From Crenobacter oryzisoli (GTDB lineage: Bacteria > Pseudomonadota > Gammaproteobacteria > Burkholderiales > Chromobacteriaceae), in the NCBI RefSeq assembly GCF_030385785.1, contig NZ_JAUEDK010000015.1, positions 22,627 to 86,626 of the forward strand: a stretch of DNA of 64,000 nucleotides, given 5' to 3'. A program made the position numbers and the translations under genes. The notes under the pieces are model-generated. The model did not search any database and was not told the DNA's origin. It saw only the letters and a program-made list of their open reading frames with translations. Every line of letters starts with the position of its first letter. Position 1 is the first letter of the stretch. This document shows, in pieces, positions 16,248 through 24,719 of this stretch.

Positions 16248-17338
16248 GCGCGCTCCTCCGGATAGGCCACCAGCAGTTCGGCCGGCAGCTCGATCGGCAC
16301 GATCTCGCCCGGCACCAGCGGTTGGCGGTTGAGCATGGACGGGCACACCTCCGCGATCAGCATCACCCCAGGCATGCCTTCGGGCAACAGCTGCAGGCGG
16401 GTCATCGCGCCGGCGAAGCTGACATCGGCGATGCGCGCCAGCAGCGTGTTCGGTGCCGCTTCCCAGCGCGGCTTGACCAGGATGTCCTCGGGGCGGACGA
16501 ACAGGGTGCACGCCTCGCCGGCCGGCACGCCGGCCAGCTTCAGGGTGTGAGCCCCCACCGTCACGCTGTAGGCATCGGCGCGGCGTGCCGGCAGCCAGTT
16601 GGCCTCGCCGACAAACTCGGCGACGAAGCGGCTGGCCGGACGGCGGTAGATCTCGGCCGGCGTGCCGACCTGTTCGATGCGGCCGTTGTTCATCACCACC
16701 ACCCGGTCGGCAATTGCCAGCGCCTCGGCCTGGTCGTGGGTCACCATCAAGGTGGTGACGCCGAGCTTCTTCTGCAAACGCTTCAGTTCGTCGCGCAGCT
16801 TGTCGCGCACCCGCGCATCCAGCGCCGACAAGGGCTCGTCGAGCAGCAAGAGGCCCGGCGAGGTGGCGAGCGCGCGCGCCAGCGCGACGCGCTGCTGCTG
16901 GCCGCCGGACAGCTGCGATGGGTATTTGTCCTCGCTGCCGGGCAGGCCGACCATGTCCAAGAGCTCGCGGACCCGCTCGCGATGACGGGCGCGCTCGCGG
17001 CGCGGGGTCAGACCGTAGGCGATGTTGTCGGCCACGGTCAGGTTGGGGAACAGCGCATAGCTCTGGAACACGATGCCATAATCGCGCTTGGCCGGTGGCA
17101 GCCGGGTGATGTCGCGATCCTGCAGGGTGATGCGGCCGTCGTCGGGCAGGTCGAGGCCCGCGATCTGGCGCAACAGCGTGGTCTTGCCACATCCGGACGG
17201 GCCGAGCAGGCAGACGAACTCGCCATGGCGCAGCGCCAGTGATACGCCGTCGAGGGCGGTGAACGCGCCGTAGCGACGGGTCAGCCCGTGCACGGCAAGA
17301 TAGGGGGAAGCAGTGAGTATGGTATCGGCGGGTTTCAT
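16244..17338 (-). CDS. Putative 2-aminoethylphosphonate ABC transporter ATP-binding protein
   Basis: A 364-residue ATPase subunit. It has Walker A GPSGCGKTT, signature LSGGQQQRVALARAL, Walker B LLLLDEPLSALD and a switch histidine in VTHDQAEA. A C-terminal extension of about 120 residues has the OB-fold (TOBE) character of spermidine/iron/phosphonate-type importers (PotA-like), including TLFVRPEDI. The ATG at 17338 is preceded by GGAGAG. It lies between the substrate-binding protein and the permease and is coupled to the latter by a four-base overlap. Confidence 0.9.
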   Translation of the reverse strand: MKPADTILTASPYLAVHGLTRRYGAFTALDGVSLALRHGEFVCLLGPSGCGKTTLLRQIAGLDLPDDGRITLQDRDITRLPPAKRDYGIVFQSYALFPNLTVADNIAYGLTPRRERARHRERVRELLDMVGLPGSEDKYPSQLSGGQQQRVALARALATSPGLLLLDEPLSALDARVRDKLRDELKRLQKKLGVTTLMVTHDQAEALAIADRVVVMNNGRIEQVGTPAEIYRRPASRFVAEFVGEANWLPARRADAYSVTVGAHTLKLAGVPAGEACTLFVRPEDILVKPRWEAAPNTLLARIADVSFAGAMTRLQLLPEGMPGVMLIAEVCPSMLNRQPLVPGEIVPIELPAELLVAYPEERA

Positions 17339-17360
17339 CGGGCTCTCCGGAAGCTCACCA

Positions 17361-17382
17361 AAGCCGGCCAGGCGGCCGGCTT
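17361..17382 (-). other. Intercistronic hairpin downstream of the phosphonate-binding protein gene
   Basis: A perfect 9-bp stem, AAGCCGGCC (17361-17369) with GGCCGGCTT (17374-17382), lies between the binding-protein and ATPase genes. There is no T run, so it is more likely an mRNA stabiliser or partial attenuator that keeps binding-protein mRNA in excess than a full terminator. Confidence 0.55.
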
Positions 17383-17428
17383 CAGTCAACGTCCGCGTAA
17401 CGGGACGATCAGGCAAGAGGAGCTCCCG

Positions 17429-18445
17429 TCAGCTCTTCGGTGCAGCCTTGCTTTCGTAACGCTTGCTCCACTCCTTCAGGATGGAATCGCGCTCCTGGGC
17501 GGCCCACGAGAAGTTGTTCTTCACCAGACGCTTGGAGTAGTCGGCCGGAATGAACGGGTTCTGCTTGGCCACGCCCGGCATGGCCAGCACGGCGTAGTTC
17601 TTGTCGTACTGCTCCATCGCCTCGCGGCTGGCTGCGAAGTCGGCCAGCTTCTTGGCGGCGTCCAGGTTCTTGGTGCCCTTCATGATGGCAGTGGCTTCCA
17701 GATCCCAGCCCAGGCCTTCTTTCGGGAAGATCAGGTCAATCGGGGCGCCCTTCTCTTTCAGCTGTGCGCCGCGGTATTCGAACGAGATGCCGATCGGGTA
17801 CTCACCCGAAGCGGCCATGGTGCACGGCTTGGAGCCCGAGTGCAGGTACTGGGCGATGTTGCCGTGCAGGCGGTCCATGTAGTCCCAGCCCTTCTTCTCG
17901 CCGAACATCTGCAGCCAGGCCGATACGTCGAGGAAGCCGGTGCCGCTCGAAGCCGGGTGCGGCATCACGATCTGGCCCTTGTAGATCGGCTTGGTCAGGT
18001 CTTCCCAGCTGGTCGGCTTCGGCAGGCCCTTCTTGGCCGCTTCTACTGTGTTGAAACAGACGGTGGCAGCCCAAACGTCCATGCCCACCCACTTCGGCGG
18101 GTTAGCCGAGTCGCGGAAGTGCGGGGTGATCTGGCCCAGACCCTTCGGCGCGTACGGCTGCAGCATGTTCTGGTTCGCGAGCACCTGCAGGCTGGTGGCG
18201 GCCAGGCCCCACACCACATCGGCCTGCGGGTTGTTCTTCTCGGACAGCAGCTTGGCGGTGATCACGCCGGTCGATTCGCGCACCCAGCGGATCTTGATGT
18301 CCGGGTTGGCCTTGGCGAACGCTTCTTCATACGGCTTGATCTGGTCCGCTTCCAGGGCAGTGTAGACGGTCAGCGTGCTGGCGGCAGTGGCGCTCAGCGA
18401 AACGAGGGCCACGGCGGTCGCGGCGAACAGGGACTTGAGCTGCAT
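17429..18445 (-). CDS. Putative 2-aminoethylphosphonate ABC transporter substrate-binding protein
   Basis: A 338-residue periplasmic binding protein with a Sec signal peptide (MQLKSLFAATAVALVSL, cleavage near TAA-ST). The mature protein begins LTVYTALEADQIKPYEEAF, as in the iron/phosphonate type 2 periplasmic-binding fold, and matches PhnS2-type proteins by its overall pattern (HPASSGTGFLDVSAWLQ). GGAG lies seven bases before the ATG. It is the first gene of a three-gene transporter operon 200 bases downstream of phnN. The upstream region carries a candidate PhnF site, so phosphonate-dependent control is likely. Confidence 0.9.
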   Translation of the reverse strand: MQLKSLFAATAVALVSLSATAASTLTVYTALEADQIKPYEEAFAKANPDIKIRWVRESTGVITAKLLSEKNNPQADVVWGLAATSLQVLANQNMLQPYAPKGLGQITPHFRDSANPPKWVGMDVWAATVCFNTVEAAKKGLPKPTSWEDLTKPIYKGQIVMPHPASSGTGFLDVSAWLQMFGEKKGWDYMDRLHGNIAQYLHSGSKPCTMAASGEYPIGISFEYRGAQLKEKGAPIDLIFPKEGLGWDLEATAIMKGTKNLDAAKKLADFAASREAMEQYDKNYAVLAMPGVAKQNPFIPADYSKRLVKNNFSWAAQERDSILKEWSKRYESKAAPKS

Positions 18446-18462
18446 GGTTACACTCCAAAAGG

Positions 18463-18486
18463 TTAGACGTATAGATGAATTTGTCT
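18463..18486. promoter_or_regulatory. Candidate PhnF operator before the transporter operon
   Basis: TAGAC (18463-18467) and GTCTA (18482-18486) form an inverted pair, and the intervening sequence contains ACGTATAGA. Read on the minus strand, the core TCTATACGTCTA differs by one base from TCTATACGTTTA at 20764-20775 before phnG. The shared word in both phosphonate promoters argues for a common GntR-type regulator, most simply the PhnF encoded nearby. Confidence 0.5.
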
Positions 18487-18644
18487 ACGTAACTGCACAC
18501 AACAAAGCTGAGTAACGCCGCTACCTTAAATCTCGCTCGTTACAGCCCAGTGACGGCATCGTGACAATTCGATTCGAATAAGCGTCGCCAATCCAATCTA
18601 GGGTGTGTCAGCGACTCTCCAACCCCGGCCGCGCCACCGACCTC

Positions 18645-19208
18645 TCAGTGCGGAACCGTTTCTCCGCGCAGCCAAGCAAGCAACGTCTCGCCCGCTTCCG
18701 CCAGCTCCCCATCATTCAGCAGCACCCGTGCATTCGTCGGCGGGCTGAATGCGCCGGCTTCGGCCAACCTCTGGTGTATCTGCTCCTCGCTTTCTCGACC
18801 GCGTGCTGCCAGCCGCTGCGCCAGCACCTCGGAACTGGCACCGATCCACAGCGGGATCAATCCGGGGAAGCGTCGCTCGGCTAAAGGCAGTGCAGAACGC
18901 GAGCCGTTCACCACCACATCCAGACCCCGCGCCAGCCACTGCTCCACCTCGATGCCGATACCGTAGGACAAGTCGTTGCGATGCCATGTCAGTACGAACA
19001 GGCCGGCTCGCTCGCGCAGGGCAAACTCGTCGGGGCGCAGCGCCACATGGTTCTCGCCGCCGGCATCGGCCGGTCGGGTGATATAGCGGTGTGCAAACAG
19101 CACGCACGCCTCGGCACCTAGCCGCTCGCGCGCGTAGTTGATCACCGAGTCCTTGCCGGCGCCGGACGGGCCGAGCACATACCAGAGACGTCCGCGTTTA
19201 GTGGTCAT
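18645..19208 (-). CDS. phnN: Ribose 1,5-bisphosphate phosphokinase
   Basis: A 187-residue guanylate-kinase-like enzyme that makes PRPP from ribose 1,5-bisphosphate, feeding the ribosyl end product of C-P lyase back to metabolism. The P-loop GPSGAGKDS lies at residues 13-21, followed by RYITRP and FVLTWHRNDLSYGI, typical of PhnN. The start overlaps the DUF1045 gene by 11 bases. It is the third gene after phnF and DUF1045. PhnN normally works with PhnP, which is absent from this window. Confidence 0.93.
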   Translation of the reverse strand: MTTKRGRLWYVLGPSGAGKDSVINYARERLGAEACVLFAHRYITRPADAGGENHVALRPDEFALRERAGLFVLTWHRNDLSYGIGIEVEQWLARGLDVVVNGSRSALPLAERRFPGLIPLWIGASSEVLAQRLAARGRESEEQIHQRLAEAGAFSPPTNARVLLNDGELAEAGETLLAWLRGETVPH

Positions 19209-19899
19209 GGCGTTGCACCTCCCCGTCGAAGCCGATGTGGGCGACGCAGTGGAACGGCGCGCCAGGCGCCGGCTCGACGAACAGCGCGATCGCGTCGATC
19301 TCGGCAGTTAGCGCACCACCGGCGAAGTGTGTCTCCGCCAACGTGGCGAGCCGCTCGGCCTCGGCCGGGTCGGCCAACCGGTCGCTCAGCGTCAGGTGGA
19401 AGCGGTAATACTCGAACACGTAGGGATAGCCCCAGCGCGCCAGCAGCGCCCGCTCGCGTGCGGTCAGGCTGGCGGCCCGGCGCGCTTGGGCGGCGGCGTC
19501 CGGCAACTGGGCCAGTGGCGCAAGGCCGACCATGCAGGCGGCAGCCAGTTCGGCCAGGCTTGCGGTGCCGTCCGCAGGGCGCAGCGCCAGGAAGCCGGCC
19601 AAGGTCTCGATGCGCAGCGGTACGGTGAACGGCGCGAAGCGTTGCGCCAGTGCCTGCGTCGTGGCGATCAGTTCGGCCTCGCCGATCTCCGGCACCGGCG
19701 CGAATGGCGCCTTCAGCGTGGCATGCCAGCCGTAGCAGGCAGGCGCGGCGGTGAGCTGGCTAAAACGTTCGGCCGACAGGCTGTCCATGATCGGCCGAGC
19801 CACCGCCTGGCCGCTCACCGCATCGCGGCCAAGCCAAGCGGCGCCGCGCTCTGCCAAGTCACTGCCCGGACGCGGCGCGTAATAGAGCGCGTAGCGCAT
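19198..19899 (-). CDS. DUF1045 2H-phosphoesterase-like protein of phosphonate operon
   Basis: A 233-residue protein of the DUF1045 family found in phosphonate operons. Two HxTx motifs of the 2H phosphoesterase superfamily are present: HATLKAPF near residue 59 and HLTLSDR near residue 168. Such enzymes open cyclic phosphodiesters. In C-P lyase pathways that lack PhnP it is the obvious candidate to open 5-phosphoribosyl 1,2-cyclic phosphate before PhnN acts. ATG at 19899 overlaps the phnF stop by one base (TGATG); an in-frame GTG precedes it directly. Confidence 0.88.
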   Translation of the reverse strand: MRYALYYAPRPGSDLAERGAAWLGRDAVSGQAVARPIMDSLSAERFSQLTAAPACYGWHATLKAPFAPVPEIGEAELIATTQALAQRFAPFTVPLRIETLAGFLALRPADGTASLAELAAACMVGLAPLAQLPDAAAQARRAASLTARERALLARWGYPYVFEYYRFHLTLSDRLADPAEAERLATLAETHFAGGALTAEIDAIALFVEPAPGAPFHCVAHIGFDGEVQRHDH

Positions 19900-20627
19900 C
19901 ACTCGCCCTCCTCTTCCATCACCAGCTGCACCAGGTCGCCGTTGAAACGGGTGACGCCGTACTGCACCGGGACGCCCTGGGCGTCGACGTTCAGCGACTT
20001 CACGTGCAGCACCGGGCGGTTCTTCGGCAGATGCAGGTAATCGACCGTCTCGGCATCGGGCAGCCGCGCGCTGACCTTGGTGAAGCGTCGGGTGTAGTCG
20101 GCTACGCCGAAGTGCGCCAGCGTGCGTGTCACCGAATGCAACTCGGCGTACACAGCCGGCAGCCCCGGGAAGCGCGCAGCTGGGAAGAACAAGGTCGCGG
20201 TGTCGACGATGCGACCGTCGACGCGGCTGACGGTCTTAATGCGGTACAGCTCGCTGCCCGGTGCCACGTCGAGCAGTTCGGCCAGCTCGGCGTTGGCCGG
20301 CACCGTGTCGCTCGCCATGAGCTCAATGTCGGAGCGCAGGTTCTGGCGCGCCATGTTCTGCGAGAAGCGAGTGCGCTTGCTGATCGCGTAGTCGATGGCG
20401 TTTTCCTGCACGAAGGTGCCGCGCCCCTGCTCGACGCGTAGCAGGCCGCGTTCGACCAGCGCCGACACCGCGCGGCGGATGGTGTGGCGGTTCACCGCGA
20501 AGCGTTCGGCCAGCTGCAGTTCGGTGGGGATGCGTTCGCCGGTCGGCATCGCGCCACTGGCGATGTCTTCTGCCAGGGCGCCTTCGATCTGGCGCCATAC
20601 GGCGATGCCCGAGCCACGTTCGATCAT
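19899..20627 (-). CDS. phnF: GntR/HutC-family phosphonate regulator
   Basis: A 242-residue regulator with an N-terminal GntR winged helix (GERIPTELQLAERFAVNRHT, about 30-50) and a C-terminal UTRA ligand domain containing the conserved RIKTVSRVDG and PVLHVKSLN. This is the PhnF pattern from C-P lyase operons. It heads the minus-strand set phnF-DUF1045-phnN and is divergent from phnG. A perfect 18-bp palindrome lies 43 bases before its start codon and is the probable autoregulatory site. Repression of phn genes until phosphate limitation or phosphonate presence is inferred from relatives. Confidence 0.92.
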   Translation of the reverse strand: MIERGSGIAVWRQIEGALAEDIASGAMPTGERIPTELQLAERFAVNRHTIRRAVSALVERGLLRVEQGRGTFVQENAIDYAISKRTRFSQNMARQNLRSDIELMASDTVPANAELAELLDVAPGSELYRIKTVSRVDGRIVDTATLFFPAARFPGLPAVYAELHSVTRTLAHFGVADYTRRFTKVSARLPDAETVDYLHLPKNRPVLHVKSLNVDAQGVPVQYGVTRFNGDLVQLVMEEEGE

Positions 20628-20670
20628 GGAATCTCCTTCTTTATGGATGCGGTGCGAACGGCTTGCACCA

Positions 20671-20688
20671 AGCCTAGACGTCTAGGCT
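20671..20688. promoter_or_regulatory. Perfect 18-bp palindrome, probable PhnF operator
   Basis: AGCCTAGACGTCTAGGCT is exactly self-complementary and contains TAGAC/GTCTA half-sites, like the TAGACC-type half-sites reported for PhnF of other bacteria. It lies in the phnF leader, 43 bases from the phnF ATG, consistent with autorepression. Confidence 0.65.
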
Positions 20689-20739
20689 CGACATTGAACC
20701 GTCACAAATATTTCACCGGATTGTGCTGTTAAAACCGTG

Positions 20740-20775
20740 TTGCTGGCTATTATCATTCAGTCGTCTATACGTTTA
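20740..20775 (+). promoter_or_regulatory. Candidate phnG promoter overlapped by a PhnF-like site
   Basis: TTGCTG (20740-20745) and TCTATA (20764-20769) are separated by 18 bases and could be a sigma-70 promoter reading toward phnG. The -10 overlaps GTCTATACGTTTA, which recurs with one mismatch before the transporter operon at 18463-18486. This would let a repressor block polymerase directly. The promoter assignment is a visual guess; the repeated word is directly visible. Confidence 0.4.
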
Positions 20776-20791
20776 TATGAATTTTTTCTGA

Positions 20792-20932
20792 GAATCTGTT
20801 TACGATCTTGCGAACGAAGGGTCAGCCAAGGCGAAATGACGCGAAAACGCGGAGTGGACATGAAGTCCATGAGCAGTTTGAGCGGCATTTCAACGCAGGA
20901 TCACCCGAGTGCAGCAGATCGTGAACAGGTTC
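20792..20932. repeat. Miniature inverted-repeat element, type A, copy 1
   Basis: A 141-bp non-coding element with imperfect terminal repeats GAATCTGTTTACGATCT (left) and the complement of AGATCGTGAACAGGTTC (right). Its interior (starting GCGAACGAAGGGTCAGCC) is nearly the same as the copy at 28745-28887. It sits between the phnG promoter and phnG, ending 22 bases before the phnG ATG, so it forms most of the phnG leader. The target duplication is degraded (TGA/GGA). The size and ends suggest an element mobilised by an IS5-group transposase. Confidence 0.8.
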
Positions 20933-20954
20933 GGATAACGACGCGACGGTAACC

Positions 20955-21404
20955 ATGACCTCAATCACGATCCCGCAACGTCAGCACTGGATGCGCATCC
21001 TGGCGCTGACCCCGCCCGAGCGGCTGGCCGAGGCGCTGGCCCCGGCCCTGTCCGCCCATCCCGGACACCACTGGCTGCGCCGCCCCGAAACCGGCCTAGT
21101 CATGCTTCGCGGCCGCGCCGGCGGTACCGGCGCCCAGTTCAACCTCGGCGAGGCCAGCGTCACCCGTGCCTCGGTGTCGCTGGCGGGCCAGATCGGCCAC
21201 GCTTGGGTACGCGGCTCCAACGCCCGCCACGCCGAACTGGCCGCGCTGGCCGACGCACTCTTGCAATGCCCGGCCCACCATGCCGACCTGATGGCCGGCG
21301 TGATCGCGCCGCTGGAGGCCGAGTTGGTCGAACGCCGCGCCACGGTCAGCCGCGCCGCCGCGGCGAGCAAGGTCGAGTTCTTTACGATGGTCCGGGGGGA
21401 ATGA
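20955..21404 (+). CDS. phnG: C-P lyase core subunit PhnG
   Basis: A 149-residue subunit of the PhnGHIJ core, which with PhnI attaches methylphosphonate to the ribose of ATP, displacing adenine. The sequence shows the conserved RPETGLVMLRGRAGGTGAQF and FNLGEASVTR and the C-terminal AASKVEFFTMVRG. It begins the plus-strand operon phnG-H-I-J-K-L-M-HD. Its ATG lies just after a miniature inverted-repeat element and lacks a strong Shine-Dalgarno (only weak purines in GACGGTAACC). Confidence 0.94.
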   Translation: MTSITIPQRQHWMRILALTPPERLAEALAPALSAHPGHHWLRRPETGLVMLRGRAGGTGAQFNLGEASVTRASVSLAGQIGHAWVRGSNARHAELAALADALLQCPAHHADLMAGVIAPLEAELVERRATVSRAAAASKVEFFTMVRGE

Positions 21405-21979
21405 TGTTACTGCCGCAATTTGACAAGCCGGTGCACGACGCCCAACGCACCTTCCGCATCGTCCTCTCCGCCTTGGCCGAACCGCTCGCGCCGCTTGCAT
21501 TGCCGGTGCTGCCGCCAGCCCCACAGGGCCTGTTGCCCGGCACCGCCGCCGTGCTGCTGACCCTGCTCGACCAGGAAGTGAGCCTGTTTTCGGCCAACCT
21601 GCCCGCCGACACCAACGACTGGCTGCGCTTTCACACCGGCGTGCGCCTTGCCGACACCGTCGCCGACGGCGACTTCGTGTTGGTACGCGACGGCGAGACC
21701 GTGCCGCAGCTCGCCTCCCTCAAGGCCGGCGAGGCCGCCTACCCGGACCGCTCGGCGACCGTGATCATCGAGACCGCCCGCTTCGGCACCGACCAGGTCG
21801 AGGGCTGCGGCCCCGGTTTCGCCGCGCCGCGCCGCTTCGGCGCCAGCGCGCTCTCCGCCGCCTTCTGGGCCGACTGGTGGATCAACCACGCGCGCTTCCC
21901 GCTCGGCGTCGACCTGCTGCTGGTCAGCGCCGACGCGGTGGCCGGTCTGCCACGGACTACCCAAGTGACGGAGATCTAA
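21404..21979 (+). CDS. phnH: C-P lyase core subunit PhnH
   Basis: A 191-residue subunit of the C-P lyase core complex. The conserved early segment DAQRTFRIVLSALAEP and GCGPGF near the middle identify PhnH. Two adjacent ATG codons overlap the phnG stop; the second (21404) is preferred because GGGGGA is five bases upstream. It has a PLP-transferase-like fold in E. coli without a cofactor, serving as a structural partner of PhnG, PhnI and PhnJ. Confidence 0.94.
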   Translation: MLLPQFDKPVHDAQRTFRIVLSALAEPLAPLALPVLPPAPQGLLPGTAAVLLTLLDQEVSLFSANLPADTNDWLRFHTGVRLADTVADGDFVLVRDGETVPQLASLKAGEAAYPDRSATVIIETARFGTDQVEGCGPGFAAPRRFGASALSAAFWADWWINHARFPLGVDLLLVSADAVAGLPRTTQVTEI

Positions 21980-21981
21980 TC

Positions 21982-23070
21982 ATGTATGTAGCCGTCAAAG
22001 GCGGGGAAACCGCCATCCTGAATTCCTACGAGCTGCTCGCCGCCGACCGCCGCGGCGATCAGGACACCCCCGAGCTGACCCTCGCCCAGATCAAGGGGCA
22101 GATGCGCCTGGCGCTGGCGCGGGTGATGCAGGAAGGCTCGCTGTACGACGAGGACCTGGCCGCGCTGGCGTTGAAACAGGCGTCCGGCGATGTGACCGAA
22201 GCGGTGTTCCTGCTGCGCGCCTTCCGCACCACGCTGCCGCGCCTGGGCTACAGCCTGCCGCTCGACACCGCCGCAATGCGGGTGCGCCGCCGCGTGTCCG
22301 GCACCTTCAAGGATGTGCCAGGCGGCCAGGTGCTCGGCCCGACCCCGGACTACACCCAGCGCCTGCTCGACTTCGGCCTGACCGGCAGCGACAGCGCGCC
22401 GAGCCCGACCTTGGCCGAACAGCCGCTGCCGGAGCGCCTGCCCTGCGTGCTCGACGTGCTGGGCAGCGAGGGGCTGATCGAGCCGGAACGCCCGGCCGAC
22501 GGCGACCCGGCCCCGAAGGACCTGACCCGCGAGCCGCTGATGTTCCCGGCCGACCGCGCCACCCGCCTGCAGAACCTGGCGCGCGGCGACGAGGGCTACC
22601 TGCTCGGCCTCGCCTACTCCACCCAGCGCGGCTACGCCGAGAGCCACCCCTTCGCCGGCGAGATCCGCATGGGCGAAGTGGCGGTGACGGTGTGCCCGGA
22701 AGAGCTCGGTTTCGAGATCGAGATCGGCGAAGTGACGCTGACCGAATGCCAGATGATCAACCAGTTCGCCGGCAGCCGCACCGCGCCGCCACAGTTCACC
22801 CGCGGCTACGGCCTGTCGTTCGGCGAGGGCGAGCGCAAGGCGATGGCGATGGCGCTGGTCGACCGCAGCCTGCGCGCCGCCGAGCTGGGCGAAGACGTCC
22901 ACGCCCCGGCGCAGCAGCAGGAATTCGTCCTGTACCACACCGACAACGTCGAAGCGTCCGGCTTCGTGCAGCACCTGAAACTGCCGCACTACGTGGACTT
23001 CCAGGCCGAACTGTCGCTGATCCGCACCCTGCGCAAGCAATTCGACGCCCAGCAAGGGGACGAGGCATGA
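21982..23070 (+). CDS. phnI: C-P lyase core subunit PhnI
   Basis: A 362-residue subunit, a nucleosidase alone and, with PhnGHL, the alpha-D-ribose 1-methylphosphonate 5-triphosphate synthase. The N terminus MYVAVKGGETAILNSYELL is invariant in the family. The middle SHPFAGEIRMGEVAV and the histidine-bearing C-terminal LPHYVDFQAEL are typical. GGAGA precedes the ATG, two bases after the phnH stop, and the stop overlaps phnJ (ATGA). Full length. Confidence 0.96.
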   Translation: MYVAVKGGETAILNSYELLAADRRGDQDTPELTLAQIKGQMRLALARVMQEGSLYDEDLAALALKQASGDVTEAVFLLRAFRTTLPRLGYSLPLDTAAMRVRRRVSGTFKDVPGGQVLGPTPDYTQRLLDFGLTGSDSAPSPTLAEQPLPERLPCVLDVLGSEGLIEPERPADGDPAPKDLTREPLMFPADRATRLQNLARGDEGYLLGLAYSTQRGYAESHPFAGEIRMGEVAVTVCPEELGFEIEIGEVTLTECQMINQFAGSRTAPPQFTRGYGLSFGEGERKAMAMALVDRSLRAAELGEDVHAPAQQQEFVLYHTDNVEASGFVQHLKLPHYVDFQAELSLIRTLRKQFDAQQGDEA

Positions 23071-23906
23071 ACATCGAATACAACTACGGCTTCCTCGATG
23101 AAAACACCAAGCGCATGCTGCGCCGTGGCCTGCTCAAGGCGGTCGCCATCCCCGGCTACCAAGTACCGTTCGGCAGCCGTGAAATGCCGCTGCCCTACGG
23201 CTGGGGCACCGGGGGCATCCAGGTCACCGCCAGCATCATCGGCGAGGCCGACACCCTGAAAGTGATCGACCAGGGCGCCGACGACACCACCAACGCGGTC
23301 AACATCCGCCGCTTCTTCGGCCGCGTCGCCCAGGTGCAGACCACCGAGAAGACCGGCGAGGCGACGGTGATCCAGACCCGCCACCGCATCCCGGAAACCG
23401 CGCTGCAGGCCGGCCAGGTGGTGGTGTTCCAGGTGCCGGAACCGGAGCCGCTGCGCACGCTGGAGTCGAGCGAGGTGGAAACCCGCCAGCTGCACGCCCA
23501 CCAGGAATACGGCCTGATGCACGTGAAGCTGTACGAGGACATCGCCCGCTACGGCCACATCGCCACCAGCTACGACTACCCGGTGATGGTGAACGGCCGA
23601 TATCTCACCTCGCCGTCGCCGATCCCGAAGTTCGACAACCCGAAGCTGCACCAGAGCCCGGCGCTGCTGCTATTCGGCGCCGGCCGAGAGAAGCGCCTGT
23701 ACGCGATCCCGCCCTATACCGACGTGGAAAGCCTGGCCTTCGACGACCACCCGTTCGACGTGCAGACCTGGGACAGCCACTGCGCGCTGTGCGGCTCGAC
23801 CGAGTCCTACCTCGACGAAATCATCACCGACGACGCCGGCAGCCGGATGTTCGTCTGCTCCGACACCGATTACTGCGCCACGCACCAGCAGGAGGCGAAG
23901 CAATGA
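23067..23906 (+). CDS. phnJ: Alpha-D-ribose 1-methylphosphonate 5-phosphate C-P lyase
   Basis: A 279-residue radical-SAM enzyme that breaks the carbon-phosphorus bond. The four conserved cysteines occur at C239 and C242 (HCALCGST) and at C264 and C270 (FVCSDTDYC), each two less than in E. coli PhnJ (241, 244, 266, 272). G30 in VAIPGYQV matches the glycyl-radical residue G32. All catalytic elements are thus present. The start overlaps phnI and the stop overlaps phnK by four bases each. Confidence 0.97.
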   Translation: MNIEYNYGFLDENTKRMLRRGLLKAVAIPGYQVPFGSREMPLPYGWGTGGIQVTASIIGEADTLKVIDQGADDTTNAVNIRRFFGRVAQVQTTEKTGEATVIQTRHRIPETALQAGQVVVFQVPEPEPLRTLESSEVETRQLHAHQEYGLMHVKLYEDIARYGHIATSYDYPVMVNGRYLTSPSPIPKFDNPKLHQSPALLLFGAGREKRLYAIPPYTDVESLAFDDHPFDVQTWDSHCALCGSTESYLDEIITDDAGSRMFVCSDTDYCATHQQEAKQ

Positions 23907-24673
23907 CCCCGATTCTTTCCGTCCGTCAGGTCGCCAAACGCTACGGCCAACGTTACGGCTGCCGCGAAGTCAGCTTCGACCTCTACCCCGGCGAAGTGCT
24001 GTGCATCGTCGGCGAATCCGGCTCGGGCAAGTCGACGCTGCTGTCGACGCTGGCCGGCAAGCTGGCCGCCGACGAGGGCGAGGTCACCTTCCGTGACGTC
24101 AACGGCACCGAGCACGACCTGCTCACCTTGGCCGAAGCCGACCGCCGCCGCCTGGCGCGCACCGAATGGGGCTTCGTCACCCAGCACGCCCGCGACGGCC
24201 TGCGCATGAACGTGTCGGCCGGCGCCAACGTCAGCGAACGGCTGATGGCGCTGGGCCAGCGTCACTACGGCGAGCTGCGCGCCACCGCCGGCGAATGGCT
24301 GGAAAAGGTCGAGATCAGCGCCGAGCGCCTGGACGATCGCCCGAGCCAGTTCTCCGGCGGCATGCAGCAGCGCCTGCAGATCGCCCGCAACCTAGTGACC
24401 AAGCCACGCCTGGTGTTCATGGACGAGCCGACCGGCGGCCTCGACGTGTCGGTACAGGCGCGCTTCCTCGACCTGCTCCGACGACTGGTTCACGAGACCG
24501 GTATCGCTGTCATCATGGTGACGCACGATCTGGGCGTGGCGCGACTGCTGGCACACCGCACGCTGGTGATGCAGCAGGGCCGCGTGGTCGAGGCCGGGCT
24601 GACTGATCAGATTCTCGATGACCCGCAGCACCCGTATACGCAGCTGCTGGTCTCCTCGATCCTGCAAGCCTAA
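23903..24673 (+). CDS. phnK: C-P lyase accessory ABC-type ATPase PhnK
   Basis: A 256-residue ABC ATPase that docks on the PhnJ subunits of the core complex rather than on a membrane permease. Walker A GESGSGKST, signature FSGGMQQRLQIARNL and Walker B RLVFMDEPTGGLD are intact. The C-terminal HPYTQLLVSSIL is shared with oligopeptide-transporter ATPases, from which PhnK derives. It overlaps phnJ by four bases. The next gene, phnL, does not follow directly: 175 bases with repeat-like sequence intervene. Confidence 0.94.
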   Translation: MTPILSVRQVAKRYGQRYGCREVSFDLYPGEVLCIVGESGSGKSTLLSTLAGKLAADEGEVTFRDVNGTEHDLLTLAEADRRRLARTEWGFVTQHARDGLRMNVSAGANVSERLMALGQRHYGELRATAGEWLEKVEISAERLDDRPSQFSGGMQQRLQIARNLVTKPRLVFMDEPTGGLDVSVQARFLDLLRRLVHETGIAVIMVTHDLGVARLLAHRTLVMQQGRVVEAGLTDQILDDPQHPYTQLLVSSILQA

Positions 24674-24719
24674 TTCCAGTGCGCCTCCGATCCGATAGCC
24701 GCACAGCAAAGTGTGATCA

